Shown one piece after another: positions 51,376 to 60,010 of a stretch of DNA of 64,000 nucleotides. The DNA is from Streptomyces sp. CNH099. GTDB lineage: Bacteria > Actinomycetota > Actinomycetes > Streptomycetales > Streptomycetaceae. The stretch's first letter is position 1, and each line of letters begins with the position of its first letter. The position numbers and the translations under genes were made by a program. The stretch lies in contig AZWL01000013.1 in the NCBI GenBank assembly GCA_000514715.1, forward strand, positions 124,001 to 188,000. Direction: 5' to 3'. Under the pieces are notes generated by a model that was not told where the DNA came from, made no database searches, and was given only the letters and a program-made list of their open reading frames with translations.

Positions 51376-52404
51376 TCAACGGTTGTTCTCGGGGGGTGAC
51401 GGTATCGCCGCGCCGACGGCGGGCCGGTGCGCCGGCTGCGGCACCGGCTGCGGTACGGGCTGCGCCGGCAGGGGCTGCGCCGGTACGGCCTGCGGCGGCG
51501 CGGGTGAGGGGGCGGCCGGCCCCGGCGGCACCGGGGTGGCGCACAGCAGGCACCGGTCGCCGATGATCTCCAGCCCGCACCACGGGCAGCGCGCCCGCTG
51601 CACCGACGCCACCAGCCGGCTCAGCACCAGCGGGTCGGTGATCCCGGCGGCGAACTCGCACACCTTCTCCGTCGCCCACCACGGCGCGGACGCCGCGGGC
51701 AGCGGCGCCTCCTCCACCGTCTGCACCCGCCAGCCGGCGGCCAGTTCGCCGGTGACCCAGGCCGCGTCGAGCCGCCCGGAGGCGTGCACGAGCCCGGTGA
51801 CGAAGTCCGGGCCCGGTGGCACGGGGTCGCGGCCGACCCGTACGAGCCGGGGCCGCGGCGCGGCGAGCACGGCGAACTGCGTGCCGGGAACCCAGGAGCG
51901 GGCATGCGCGCCGAGCGTCACCGGCACCCGGTCCAGCTTGGCGACGCTGCCGAGCACGGCGCCGGCGTGGACGTAGTGCGTGAGCAGCCGGGCGGCGGTG
52001 GCGAGCACCCCGGCGCCGACGTCGGCGGTGGCGAGCTGGAGCAGCTGGCGGGCGATGACGGCGACGGCGAGCGGCGGTAAGGGCAGCGGGATCAGCGCCA
52101 TGCGGTCGCTCTCCAGCACGGACCGCACGGTGTGCAGCCGGCGGACCACGGCGGCGGGGGCGGCGGCGGGGTGGAGCACGACGAGGAAGCCGTGCTGCTC
52201 CAGCACGGCCGACACCTCGGCCAGCGCCTCTTCCAGGGGCTGCTCCCGCGGGTGGCGCAGCGCCGTCACCGCGGGGCCGGGGTGGCCGGGCGGGGCCGGC
52301 CGGCCGGGCGGCCCGTGGCGGCCGGGGGCGAGGAGCACGAGGTCGGGGCTGGTGACTGCGATGGCTGTTGGCACGTCGGGCGTCCCCCCACCGGTCTCAG
52401 ACAC
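51376..52404 (-). CDS. Tad-associated protein with C-terminal zinc ribbon, unknown
   Basis: About 342 residues from GTG 52404 (GTG 52374 is an alternative). The N-terminal half is a helical unknown domain (EALAEVSAVLEQHGFLVVLH). The C-terminus has a zinc-ribbon pattern, RARCPWCGLEIIGDRCLLCA, with two CxxC pairs, followed by a Pro/Gln/Ala repeat tail (AQPLPAQPVPQPVPQPA). It starts the Tad operon and stops 10 bases before cpaB. The role is unknown; no domain for pilus assembly is seen. Confidence 0.72.
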   Translation of the reverse strand: MSETGGGTPDVPTAIAVTSPDLVLLAPGRHGPPGRPAPPGHPGPAVTALRHPREQPLEEALAEVSAVLEQHGFLVVLHPAAAPAAVVRRLHTVRSVLESDRMALIPLPLPPLAVAVIARQLLQLATADVGAGVLATAARLLTHYVHAGAVLGSVAKLDRVPVTLGAHARSWVPGTQFAVLAAPRPRLVRVGRDPVPPGPDFVTGLVHASGRLDAAWVTGELAAGWRVQTVEEAPLPAASAPWWATEKVCEFAAGITDPLVLSRLVASVQRARCPWCGLEIIGDRCLLCATPVPPGPAAPSPAPPQAVPAQPLPAQPVPQPVPQPAHRPAVGAAIPSPPENNR

Positions 52405-52533
52405 GCTCTGAGCACCATAACCGCGACGTGGACTGCGGAAACACCTTTTGTGCAAAGAGGGTTGGGGTGCCCGGGCGGCGGTCGGGGCGGGGCGGAGGGG
52501 GCCGTTCGCGGCGCCGCGGCCGTACCGGAAGTC

Positions 52534-52562
52534 TTGACACCGCGATTGGTCTGGACCAAGTT
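52534..52562 (+). promoter_or_regulatory. chitinase promoter with a DasR (dre)-like operator
   Basis: TTGACA (52534-52539) with a 17-base gap to CAAGTT (52557-52562) is a plausible promoter. Between and overlapping them, 52545-52560 reads ATTGGTCTGGACCAAG, a near-palindrome close to the DasR responsive element consensus (TGGTCTAGACCA). DasR represses chitin genes until glucosamine-6-phosphate binds it. The site sits where repression is expected, about 65 bases before the GTG at 52624. Confidence 0.75.
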
Positions 52563-52623
52563 GTGCGGCGCAGCCTGCACGCCCCCGTTCCTCACCCGCT
52601 CCCCCCTTCCGACGGAGGCCCCC

Positions 52624-54333
52624 GTGTTCCGAGCACGCAGACCCAGCCGATCCGGCAGACCCCGCACCGCGCGCACCTCCTTCCGCCGCCTCGCCGTCGC
52701 CGCGGCCGGCGGGCTGCTCGCCGCCCTCCTCGGCACCCCGGTGGCCGCGGGCGCCGAGCCCAACCTCGTCCAGAACCCCGGCTTCGAGTCCGGCCTCAGC
52801 GGCTGGACCTGCTCCGGCGCCACCGGCACCACCGTCGGGACCCCCGTGCACAGCGGCGCCGCCGCGCTGCGCGCCGCCCCGGCCGGCCAGGACCACGCCC
52901 GCTGCACGCAGACGGTCGCCGTCCAGCCCGACTCCGCGTACGAGCTGAGCGGCTGGGTGGAGGGCTCGTACGTCTACCTGGGCGCCACCGGCACCGGCAC
53001 CACCGACGTCTCCACCTGGACCTCCGGGGCGTCCGCGTACACCCGGCTGGACACCTCCTTCACCACCGGCCCGGACACCACCTCGGTGACGGTCTACACC
53101 CACGGCTGGTACGGCCAGCCCGCCTACCACGCCGACGACATCACCCTCACCGGCCCCGGCGGCGACCCCGGCACCGTCCCCGCCGCGCCCGCTCGACTGG
53201 ACGTCACCGGCACCGCCGCCCGCTCCGTCTCGCTGGGCTGGTCCCCCGTCACCGGCGCGACCGGCTACCACGTCTACCGCGACGGCACCAAGGTGCTCAG
53301 CACCGGCGGGGCCTCCGCGACCGTCACCGGGCTGACGCCCTCGACCGCGTACGAGTTCCGGGTGACCGCGACCAACGCCGCCGGCGAGTCCCCGAAGTCC
53401 CCGGCCGTCACCGCCACCACGACCGCCGACGGCGGGGGCGGCGGCGACGTGCCGAAGCACGCGGTGACCGGCTACTGGCAGAACTTCAACAACGGCGCGG
53501 CGGTGCAGCGGATCCGCGACGTGCAGAGCCAGTACGACATCATCGCCGTCGCCTTCGCCGACGCCACCGCCACGCCCGGCGCGGTGACCTTCAACCTCGA
53601 CTCGGCGGGCCTCGGCGGCTACACCGTCGGCGAGTTCAAGCAGGACATCGCCGCCAAGCAGCAGAACGGCAAGACCGTGATCATCTCGGTCGGCGGCGAG
53701 AAGGGCACCGTCTCGGTCAACTCCTCGACGGCGGCGGCGAACTTCGCGAACAGCGTCCACGCGCTCATGCGGGAGTACGGCTTCGACGGGGTCGACATCG
53801 ACCTGGAGAACGGCCTCAACTCCACCTACATGACGCAGGCGCTGCGCCAGCTGTCGCAGCTGGCGGGCCCGGACCTCGTCATCACGATGGCGCCGCAGAC
53901 CATCGACATGCAGTCCACCTCCGGCGAGTACTTCAAGACGGCGCTGAACATCAAGGACATCCTCACCGTCGTCAACATGCAGTACTACAACAGCGGGACG
54001 ATGCTCGGCTGCGACGGCGGGGTGTACGCGCAGGGCACGATCGACTTCCTCACCTCCCTGGCCTGCATCCAGCTCGAAGGCGGGCTCGCGCCCTCGCAGG
54101 TGGGCCTCGGCCTGCCGGCGTCCACCCGCGCCGCGGGCGGCGGCTACACCTCGCCGTCCGTCGTCAACGACGCGCTCGACTGCCTGGCCCGCGGCACGAA
54201 CTGCGGCTCGTTCAAGCCCCCGCGGACGTACCCGGACCTGCGCGGCGCGATGACGTGGTCGACCAACTGGGACGCCACCGCGGGCAACTCGTGGTCCAAC
54301 GCGGTGGGGCCGCACGTGCACGCCCTGCCCTGA
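52624..54333 (+). CDS. secreted GH18 chitinase with CBM and Fn3
   Basis: 569 residues from GTG 52624 (GGAGG five bases upstream). It hydrolyses chitin outside the cell. A twin-arginine-like signal region (RTSFRRLAVAAAGGLLAALL) is followed by a carbohydrate-binding beta domain (about 46-178, NLVQNPGFESGLSGWTCSG), an Fn3 domain (187-268, PSTAYEFRVTATNAAGES), and the GH18 catalytic domain (279-569). The catalytic motif is YGFDGVDIDLENG with Glu395. The end reads AMTWSTNWDATAGNSWSNAV. It is divergent from the Tad operon, controlled by a dre-like site. Confidence 0.96.
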   Translation: MFRARRPSRSGRPRTARTSFRRLAVAAAGGLLAALLGTPVAAGAEPNLVQNPGFESGLSGWTCSGATGTTVGTPVHSGAAALRAAPAGQDHARCTQTVAVQPDSAYELSGWVEGSYVYLGATGTGTTDVSTWTSGASAYTRLDTSFTTGPDTTSVTVYTHGWYGQPAYHADDITLTGPGGDPGTVPAAPARLDVTGTAARSVSLGWSPVTGATGYHVYRDGTKVLSTGGASATVTGLTPSTAYEFRVTATNAAGESPKSPAVTATTTADGGGGGDVPKHAVTGYWQNFNNGAAVQRIRDVQSQYDIIAVAFADATATPGAVTFNLDSAGLGGYTVGEFKQDIAAKQQNGKTVIISVGGEKGTVSVNSSTAAANFANSVHALMREYGFDGVDIDLENGLNSTYMTQALRQLSQLAGPDLVITMAPQTIDMQSTSGEYFKTALNIKDILTVVNMQYYNSGTMLGCDGGVYAQGTIDFLTSLACIQLEGGLAPSQVGLGLPASTRAAGGGYTSPSVVNDALDCLARGTNCGSFKPPRTYPDLRGAMTWSTNWDATAGNSWSNAVGPHVHALP

Positions 54334-54422
54334 CCGGCCGTCCGCGGCCGGCCGCCTCCCGCACCGCCGGCCGCCGGCGGCCCCCGGCCCGCCCGCCCGC
54401 GACACCCGGGCGGGCGGGCCGG

Positions 54423-55724
54423 CTACCAGGGCAGGTCCCTGATCTGCTGGACGCACAGCACGATGAACAGCCCGCCGGAGACGGTCAGCAGGACGTTGCT
54501 CAGCACGCCGTTGCGCCACTCCCGCGGGGTGCGGTCGGTGTTGAGCAGCCACACCAGCGTCAGCGCCAGGAACGGCATGAAGAACGCCCCCAGCACGCCG
54601 TACGCGATGACGATGGCGAACGGCTCGTCGAGCCACAGCAGAGTCATCGGCGGGAACGTCAGCCACAGCAGGTACGCCCGGAACGGCAGCGACCGCTCGC
54701 GGCTGCCGGCGGCGACCTCCCTCGCGCTGCCGTCACCGGCGCCGGCGCCGCCCCGCCCGCCGCGGACGTTCTCGACGAAGTCCGCGAAGAGCAGGCTGAC
54801 CCCGTGCCATACGCCGATGAGCGAGGTGACGGAGGTGGCGAAGAAGCCGACCAGGAACAGCTTCGCGGTGGCCGTGCCGTAGCGCTCCTCCAGCACGTCG
54901 CCGAGGTCGACCAGGCCGTTGCCGCCCGAGTCCAGCGCGATGTTCGCGGCGTGCAGCAGCTCGGCGCCGACCAGCAGCATCGCGACGACGAAGACGCCGG
55001 TGGTGAGGTACGCGACGCGGTTGTCCAGCCTCATGACCTTCAGCCAGCCGACGTCCGTCCAGCCCTTGGCGTTGACCCAGTAGCCGTACGCGGCCATGGT
55101 GATCGTGCCGCCGACGCCGCCGATCAGGCCGAGGGTGTAGAGCAGCGAGTCGTCGGGCAGCGAGGGCCACAGCCCCGCGAACGCGTCCCCCGCGCGGGGG
55201 CCGACGCGGACCGCGACGTAGACGACGACCACGAACATGACGCCGACGAGGACGGTCATGACCTTCTCGAAGACCGCGTAGCGGTTGAACCAGACGAAGG
55301 CCAGGCCCGCGAGGCCGGTGAGGATGCCCCAGGTCTTCAGGTCCGGCCCGTCCGGGAAGAGCGCGACCAGCGGCAGCGCGGAGGACGACATGGCGGTGGC
55401 GCCGTAGACGAAGCCCCAGACGACGACGTAGACCGCGAAGTAGCCGGAGGTCCAGCCGCCGAGGGAGCGCCAGCCCTCGAACAGGGTCCGGCCGGTGGCC
55501 AGGTGCCAGCGGCCGACGGCCTCGGCGAGGGCGACCTTGACGACGCAGCCGACGACGGCGGCCCAGAGCAGCGTGTAGCCGAACTTGCTGCCGGCGAGCA
55601 GCGTGGCCACCAGGTCGCCGGCGCCGACGCCGGTGGCGGCGACGACGATGCCGGGGCCGATGTACCGCCACCGCGCCCTTCTCATCTCGGACGGTGCGGA
55701 CGCAGGCTCGGTGCGGTCGGCCAT
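54423..55724 (-). CDS. Nramp-like transporter lacking canonical metal motifs
   Basis: 433 residues from ATG 55724, AAGGAG six bases upstream. About 11 membrane helices in the LeuT/Nramp fold. Helix 1 reads GPGIVVAATGVGAGDLVATL, where true Nramp proteins have a DPGN motif, and helix 6 reads GGVGGTITMAAYGYWVNAKG, where they have a Met-Pro-His motif. Both metal-site motifs are therefore replaced. The transported ion is probably not Mn/Fe, and the annotation as MntH would be misleading. The locus gives no clue to the substrate. Confidence 0.85.
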   Translation of the reverse strand: MADRTEPASAPSEMRRARWRYIGPGIVVAATGVGAGDLVATLLAGSKFGYTLLWAAVVGCVVKVALAEAVGRWHLATGRTLFEGWRSLGGWTSGYFAVYVVVWGFVYGATAMSSSALPLVALFPDGPDLKTWGILTGLAGLAFVWFNRYAVFEKVMTVLVGVMFVVVVYVAVRVGPRAGDAFAGLWPSLPDDSLLYTLGLIGGVGGTITMAAYGYWVNAKGWTDVGWLKVMRLDNRVAYLTTGVFVVAMLLVGAELLHAANIALDSGGNGLVDLGDVLEERYGTATAKLFLVGFFATSVTSLIGVWHGVSLLFADFVENVRGGRGGAGAGDGSAREVAAGSRERSLPFRAYLLWLTFPPMTLLWLDEPFAIVIAYGVLGAFFMPFLALTLVWLLNTDRTPREWRNGVLSNVLLTVSGGLFIVLCVQQIRDLPW

Positions 55725-55931
55725 CAGCGGCTCCTTCGCAGCTCGTCCCCCCTGCGATCCCCGGAATTGAAAGGGATCCGCGGACGGCCGCACAAGAGGG
55801 CGTCGGTGGCCGAACACAGCCGCGGACTCTTGACCCGAGCATGCCAGGTTCACAACTATTGACGCGCACCACCGCCCCACACGACTCGATGTCGCCATGC
55901 ACCACCCCACACCTCCACATCAGGAGCAGGC

Positions 55932-57287
55932 ATGCGACTACACCTACGGTCGGTGACCCTGACCGCGGTACTCTCCCTCGCCGCCGCCGGCACCCTCAGC
56001 GCGGCCGGCGCGGAACCGGCCGCCGAGACGGCCGGCACCACGGCGGCACAGGCACAGCGGAGCGAGGAGATCCGGCAGATCCGGCAGATCCGGCAGTACG
56101 AGGTCCTTGGGCAGACCGGCCGCGAGGCCCGTACCCGCCTCGCCGCCACCGGCGTGTCCGTCGACGAGGTACGCGACCACTCCGTGGTCGTCTCCGCCGA
56201 CGGCGCCCAGGCCCGGCAGCTCCGCGCGCTCGGCTACCGGCTGGAGCGGCTCCCCGACCCGCCCGCCCGGCTCGCCGGGAAGACCCCGACGCCGCTCGAC
56301 TTCCCGCCGGCCGACTCCGGCTACCACAACTACGCGGAGATGACCGCGGAGATCGACCGGCGGATCGCCCAGCGCCCGGACCTCATCAGCAAGCGGGTCA
56401 TCGGCACCTCGCACGAGGGCCGCGACATCGTCGCCGTCAAGATCAGCGACAACGTGACCGCCGACGAGGACGAGCCCGAGGTGCTCTTCACCCACCACCA
56501 GCACGCCCGCGAGCACCTCACCGTCGAGATGGCGCTGTACCTCATCGGCGAGTTCGCGGACGACTACGGCACCGACCGGCGGATCACCGACGCCGTCGAC
56601 GGCCGGGAGATCTGGATCGTGCCCGACCTCAACCCGGACGGCGGCGAGTACGACATCGCCGCCGGCTCGTACCGCAGTTGGCGCAAGAACCGCCAGCCCA
56701 ACCCCGGCTCCGGCGCGGTCGGCACGGACCTGAACCGCAACTGGGACTACCGCTGGGGCTGCTGCGGCGGCTCCTCGTCCAGCCCGTACTCGTCGACCTA
56801 CCGCGGCAGCGCCCCGGAGTCGGCCAAGGAGGTCCGGGTCGTCGCCGACTTCGCGCGCAGCCGGGTCGTCGGCGGCGAGCAGCAGATCACCGCGGGGATC
56901 GACTTCCACACGTACAGCGAGCTGGTGCTCTGGCCGTACGGGTACACGTACGACGACACCGCCCCCGGGCTGACGCAGGACGACCACGACGCCTTCGCCG
57001 CGGTCGGCGGGAAGATGGCCGCGAGCAACGGCTACACGCCGCAGCAGTCGAGCGACCTGTACATCACGGACGGGACGATCAACGACTACCTCTGGGGCGA
57101 GCAGAAGATCTTCAGCTACACCTTCGAGATGTATCCGCGCTCGGCCGGCGGCGGCGGCTTCTACCCGCCCGACGAGGTCATCGAGCGGGAGACCAGCCGC
57201 AACCGGGACGCGGTGCTGCAACTGCTGGAGAACGCCGACTGCATGTACCGCTCGATCGGCAAGGAGGCCGAATACTGCACCGGCTGA
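55932..57287 (+). CDS. secreted M14 zinc carboxypeptidase
   Basis: 451 residues from ATG 55932. It has a signal peptide (LTAVLSLAAAGTLSAAGAEP) and a short N-domain with an IRQ triplet repeat, then the M14 domain. The zinc ligands include HxxE (His191, Glu194) in FTHHQHAREHLTVEM, with a later His in DFHTYSELVLWPYGY. The substrate region is GTDLNRNWDYRWGCCGG, and the catalytic Glu sits in FSYTFEMYPRS. It should remove C-terminal residues from peptides outside the cell. Upstream are the divergent Nramp-like transporter gene and a 5' spacer of 207 bases. Confidence 0.94.
   Translation: MRLHLRSVTLTAVLSLAAAGTLSAAGAEPAAETAGTTAAQAQRSEEIRQIRQIRQYEVLGQTGREARTRLAATGVSVDEVRDHSVVVSADGAQARQLRALGYRLERLPDPPARLAGKTPTPLDFPPADSGYHNYAEMTAEIDRRIAQRPDLISKRVIGTSHEGRDIVAVKISDNVTADEDEPEVLFTHHQHAREHLTVEMALYLIGEFADDYGTDRRITDAVDGREIWIVPDLNPDGGEYDIAAGSYRSWRKNRQPNPGSGAVGTDLNRNWDYRWGCCGGSSSSPYSSTYRGSAPESAKEVRVVADFARSRVVGGEQQITAGIDFHTYSELVLWPYGYTYDDTAPGLTQDDHDAFAAVGGKMAASNGYTPQQSSDLYITDGTINDYLWGEQKIFSYTFEMYPRSAGGGGFYPPDEVIERETSRNRDAVLQLLENADCMYRSIGKEAEYCTG
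56070..56096 (+). repeat. three 9-bp units coding for IRQ
   Basis: ATCCGGCAG at 56070-56078, 56079-56087 and 56088-56096, giving a perfect Ile-Arg-Gln triplet in the carboxypeptidase propeptide region. A likely slippage product. Confidence 0.75.
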
Positions 57288-57339
57288 CGCCGGGGTACCG
57301 CACCGGCTGACGCCGGAGCGGCGCACCGCCCGACGCCGA

Positions 57340-57367
57340 AGCGCGCCCCCGCGAGCGGGGGCGCGCT
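57340..57367. terminator. bidirectional terminator
   Basis: AGCGCGCCCCCGC and GCGGGGGCGCGCT (57340-57352 and 57355-57367) form a long stem around a very short loop, between the carboxypeptidase stop and that of the opposite 67-residue gene. Confidence 0.65.
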
Positions 57368-57388
57368 GCACCGCGGCGGGCCGGCCGG

Positions 57389-57592
57389 TCAGGCGGCACG
57401 GCCGTAGCCGCCGAGCGCCTCCCGGACGGTGACCTCCCGGGCGGGTGCCGGGGACTCGCCGCGCTCGGCGGCCTTGAGCCGGCGGTCGACGGTGCGTTCG
57501 CGGCGGTCGAAGTACAGGGCCGGGCCGACCAGGATCGCGGCCATGAAGAGCAGGACCAGGGTTCCGACGGTGTAGTCGAGGATCGCGTTCAT
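57389..57592 (-). CDS. small membrane protein, unknown
   Basis: 67 residues from ATG 57592. One helix (YTVGTLVLLFMAAILVGPAL) is followed by a basic cytoplasmic segment (DRRERTVDRRLKAAERG). Convergent with the carboxypeptidase and divergent from the AraC-type gene. Function unknown, but composition and layout are typical of small streptomycete membrane proteins. Confidence 0.75.
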   Translation of the reverse strand: MNAILDYTVGTLVLLFMAAILVGPALYFDRRERTVDRRLKAAERGESPAPAREVTVREALGGYGRAA

Positions 57593-57685
57593 GTCCTCTA
57601 CGGTCCCGGATCCTTGCACACACAAACAGTGGCAGCCCTGCCACAGCTCTTCGAATTACTGCCATCCGTGCGGCATACTGGCCCC

Positions 57686-58660
57686 ATGCTCTCCAACGTG
57701 GTGTGTCTGCTCACCGACGACGTCAACGCCTTCGAGCTGGGCGTCGTCTCCGAGGTCTTCGGCATGGACCGCCGCGAGGAGGGCCTGCCGCTCTACGACT
57801 TCGCCTTCGCCGCCCCGCGCCCGGGCCGCGTCACCGTCCACCCCGGCCTGCCCGTCGACGTGCCGCACGGCCTGGAACGCTTCGCCGGCGCGGACCTGAT
57901 CGCCGTCCCGGCCGGGCAGCAGTTCGCGTACCGCGACTTCCCGCCCGAGCTGCTGCACGCGCTGCGCGAGGCGGTGGCGCGCGGCACGAAGGTGCTGAGC
58001 GTCTGCACCGGCGCGTTCCTGCTCGCCCAGGCCGGGCTGCTGGACGGCCGCCACTGCACGACCCACTGGCTCTACACCGACATGCTCAGGCGCGAGTACC
58101 CGCGGGCGCGGGTCGAGCCCGACGTGCTCTACGTCGCCGACGGCCCGGTGATCACCTCCGCCGGCACCGCCTCCGGCATCGACGCCTGCCTCGCCCTCGT
58201 CCGCGAGGAGCAGGGCAGCCGGGTGGCCAACGCCATCGCCCGGCGCATGGTCGTACCGCCGCACCGGGACGGCGGCCAGGCGCAGTACATCGAGCGGCCG
58301 GTGCGCGGCACGTGCGACGACGGCGCCATCGCCCGGGTGCTGGCCTGGCTGCAGGAGCACCTGGACGAGGACGCGACGGTGGAGCAGCTCGCGGCGCGTG
58401 CGCACCTGGCGCCGCGCACGTTCGCCCGCCGCTTCCAGCAGGAGACGGGGACGACGCCGTACCAGTGGCTGCTGGGCCAGCGGCTGCTGCTCGCGCAGCA
58501 GCTGCTGGAGGAGACCGACGCCACGGTGGACGCCATCGCCTCCCGCGCCGGCTTCGGCAACGCGGCGACGCTGCGCCACCACTTCCTGCGCCGGCTGGAC
58601 ACCACCCCGAACGCCTACCGGCGGACGTTCCGCGGCCCGGCCGTCGGCGCGGGGCGCTGA
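57686..58660 (+). CDS. GATase1-AraC family transcriptional regulator (FtrA-like)
   Basis: 324 residues from ATG 57686. The N-terminal DJ-1/PfpI-like domain (VVCLLTDDVNAFELGVVSEV, VLSVCTGAFLLAQAGLLDGR with a nucleophile-elbow Cys, CTTHWLYTDMLRREYP) leads to a C-terminal AraC double helix-turn-helix (DATVEQLAARAHLAPRTFAR, ETDATVDAIASRAGFGNAAT). Such regulators control stress or catabolic genes. The target is likely local but unknown. Divergent from the small membrane gene and convergent with the ridA gene. Confidence 0.93.
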   Translation: MLSNVVCLLTDDVNAFELGVVSEVFGMDRREEGLPLYDFAFAAPRPGRVTVHPGLPVDVPHGLERFAGADLIAVPAGQQFAYRDFPPELLHALREAVARGTKVLSVCTGAFLLAQAGLLDGRHCTTHWLYTDMLRREYPRARVEPDVLYVADGPVITSAGTASGIDACLALVREEQGSRVANAIARRMVVPPHRDGGQAQYIERPVRGTCDDGAIARVLAWLQEHLDEDATVEQLAARAHLAPRTFARRFQQETGTTPYQWLLGQRLLLAQQLLEETDATVDAIASRAGFGNAATLRHHFLRRLDTTPNAYRRTFRGPAVGAGR

Positions 58661-58712
58661 CGGCCGGGCCGGAAGGGGCGGAAGTTACGGCGGGGACGGC
58701 GGGACGGCCGGA

Positions 58713-59126
58713 TCAGCCGAGCACGGCCAGGCAGTCGATCTCCACGAGCAGCCCCGCGGGCAGCCCGACGTACACGGTCGTACGCGCCGCCGGCGGCTGC
58801 TCCAGCTCCGCGAAGTAGGCGTCGTAGATCTGGTTGAACTCGGCGAAGTGCGCCGTGTCGGTGAGGTACACGCGGATCATCACCGCGTCCTCCCAGGACG
58901 CGCCGCCCTCCTCCAGCACCGCCTTGACGTTGGACAGCGTCTGCTCGGTCTGCGCGCGCAGCGTCGGGCCCGCCGGGGCCGGCGGCTTGCCCTCCTCGGC
59001 CGGCAGGAAGCCCACCTGGCCGGCGACCTGCAGGATGTTGCCCTTGCGCACGCCCGCGGAGAAGCGCGCCGGCGGCGGGACGTGGTTGGCGGGGGTGACG
59101 GCGGTCTTTACGGCCTTGTCGCTCAT
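58713..59126 (-). CDS. RidA family enamine/imine deaminase
   Basis: 137 residues from ATG 59126, overlapping the IclR stop as ATGA. RidA hydrolyses reactive enamines and imines made by PLP enzymes. It has GNILQVAGQVGFLPAEEG, QTLSNVKAVLEEGGASWEDA with VMIRVYLTDTAHFAEFNQIY, and PARTTVYVGLPAGLLVEIDC-like end (AARTTVYVGLPAGLLVEID), with the Arg for carboxylate binding. Next to a D-amino-acid PLP enzyme it fits the clean-up of aminoacrylate-type intermediates. Confidence 0.93.
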   Translation of the reverse strand: MSDKAVKTAVTPANHVPPPARFSAGVRKGNILQVAGQVGFLPAEEGKPPAPAGPTLRAQTEQTLSNVKAVLEEGGASWEDAVMIRVYLTDTAHFAEFNQIYDAYFAELEQPPAARTTVYVGLPAGLLVEIDCLAVLG

Positions 59127-59872
59127 ACGGGGACTCTTCCGGAGTAGTCGTCGCTGATCGCTGCCGCCGTGCGGCGCAGCTGCGGGAGGAGGGCCATCAG
59201 CTCGTCCGCGGTGACGACGACGTTCGGCGCCGACAGGGAGCAGGCGGCCGCGGTCCGGCCGTCCGCCCCGCGGATGGGGGCGCCGATGCAGTTGATGGAC
59301 TCCTCGTGGCCGCCGAAGTCGGTGGCCCACCCCTGCTCGCGCACCGTGGCCAGCTCGGCGAGCAGGGCCTGCGCGTCGGGCGTCGAACGGGGGGTGTACA
59401 TGGGGTAGTCGAGCCGCTCGGCGACGGCGCGCCGCTCCGGCTCCGGCAGGTCGGCCAGCAGCAGCTTGGCCACGGCCGCGACGGTGATCGCGACGGGCCG
59501 GCCGATGCGCGAGTACATGCGCACCGGGTAGCGGCTGTCGACCTTGTCGATGTACATCACTTCGCGGTCCTCGTAGACCGCGAGGTGGACGGTGTGCCCG
59601 GTCGCCTCGCCGAGCCGGACCAGGTGCGGGTGGGCGATCTCGCGTACGTCCAGGCTCTCCGCCGCCGCCTGGGCGAGGGCGAAGAGCCGGGCGCCGAGCC
59701 GGTAGCGCTGGTCGTCCTGGCGGTAGACCAGGCCGTGCTCGCGGAGGGTGCGCAGCAGCCGCATCGCGGTGGTCTTGTGCACGCCGAGCCGTGCGGCGAC
59801 CTGGTCCAGGCCGGCGGGCCCCTCCGCGAGCATCGGCAGGATGGCGAGCGCGCGGCCGACCGACTGGCTCAT
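59123..59872 (-). CDS. IclR-family regulator of the D-amino-acid set
   Basis: 249 residues from ATG 59872 (GGGAGG upstream). The N-terminal winged helix (MSQSVGRALAILPMLAEGPA, GLDQVAARLGVHKTTAMRLL, RTLREHGLVYRQDDQRYRLG) precedes the ligand domain (TGHTVHLAVYEDREVMYIDK, GRPVAITVAAVAKLLLADLP, EESINCIGAPIRGADGRTAA). It lies divergent from the deaminase-type gene across 138 bases, which should hold the operator. An ATGA overlap couples it to ridA. Likely repressor responding to a D-amino acid or derivative (inference). Confidence 0.94.
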   Translation of the reverse strand: MSQSVGRALAILPMLAEGPAGLDQVAARLGVHKTTAMRLLRTLREHGLVYRQDDQRYRLGARLFALAQAAAESLDVREIAHPHLVRLGEATGHTVHLAVYEDREVMYIDKVDSRYPVRMYSRIGRPVAITVAAVAKLLLADLPEPERRAVAERLDYPMYTPRSTPDAQALLAELATVREQGWATDFGGHEESINCIGAPIRGADGRTAAACSLSAPNVVVTADELMALLPQLRRTAAAISDDYSGRVPV

Positions 59873-60010
59873 CGCGACCTCCCACCGTGCGTCGTGCCGT
59901 CCCGGCCGGCCGGTCCACCGTTGACCAGCCGTTCGCCCGGATGTTAGACAGCGGTGTCGATATACGCAATGAGCGTTGCACGTGGTGCAACCAACCTGCT
60001 GGAGGGCTTC

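Noticed and set aside
52368..55862. A 1,164-residue plus-strand frame
   Set aside because: Out-of-frame reading over the chitinase and antisense to the Nramp-like gene.
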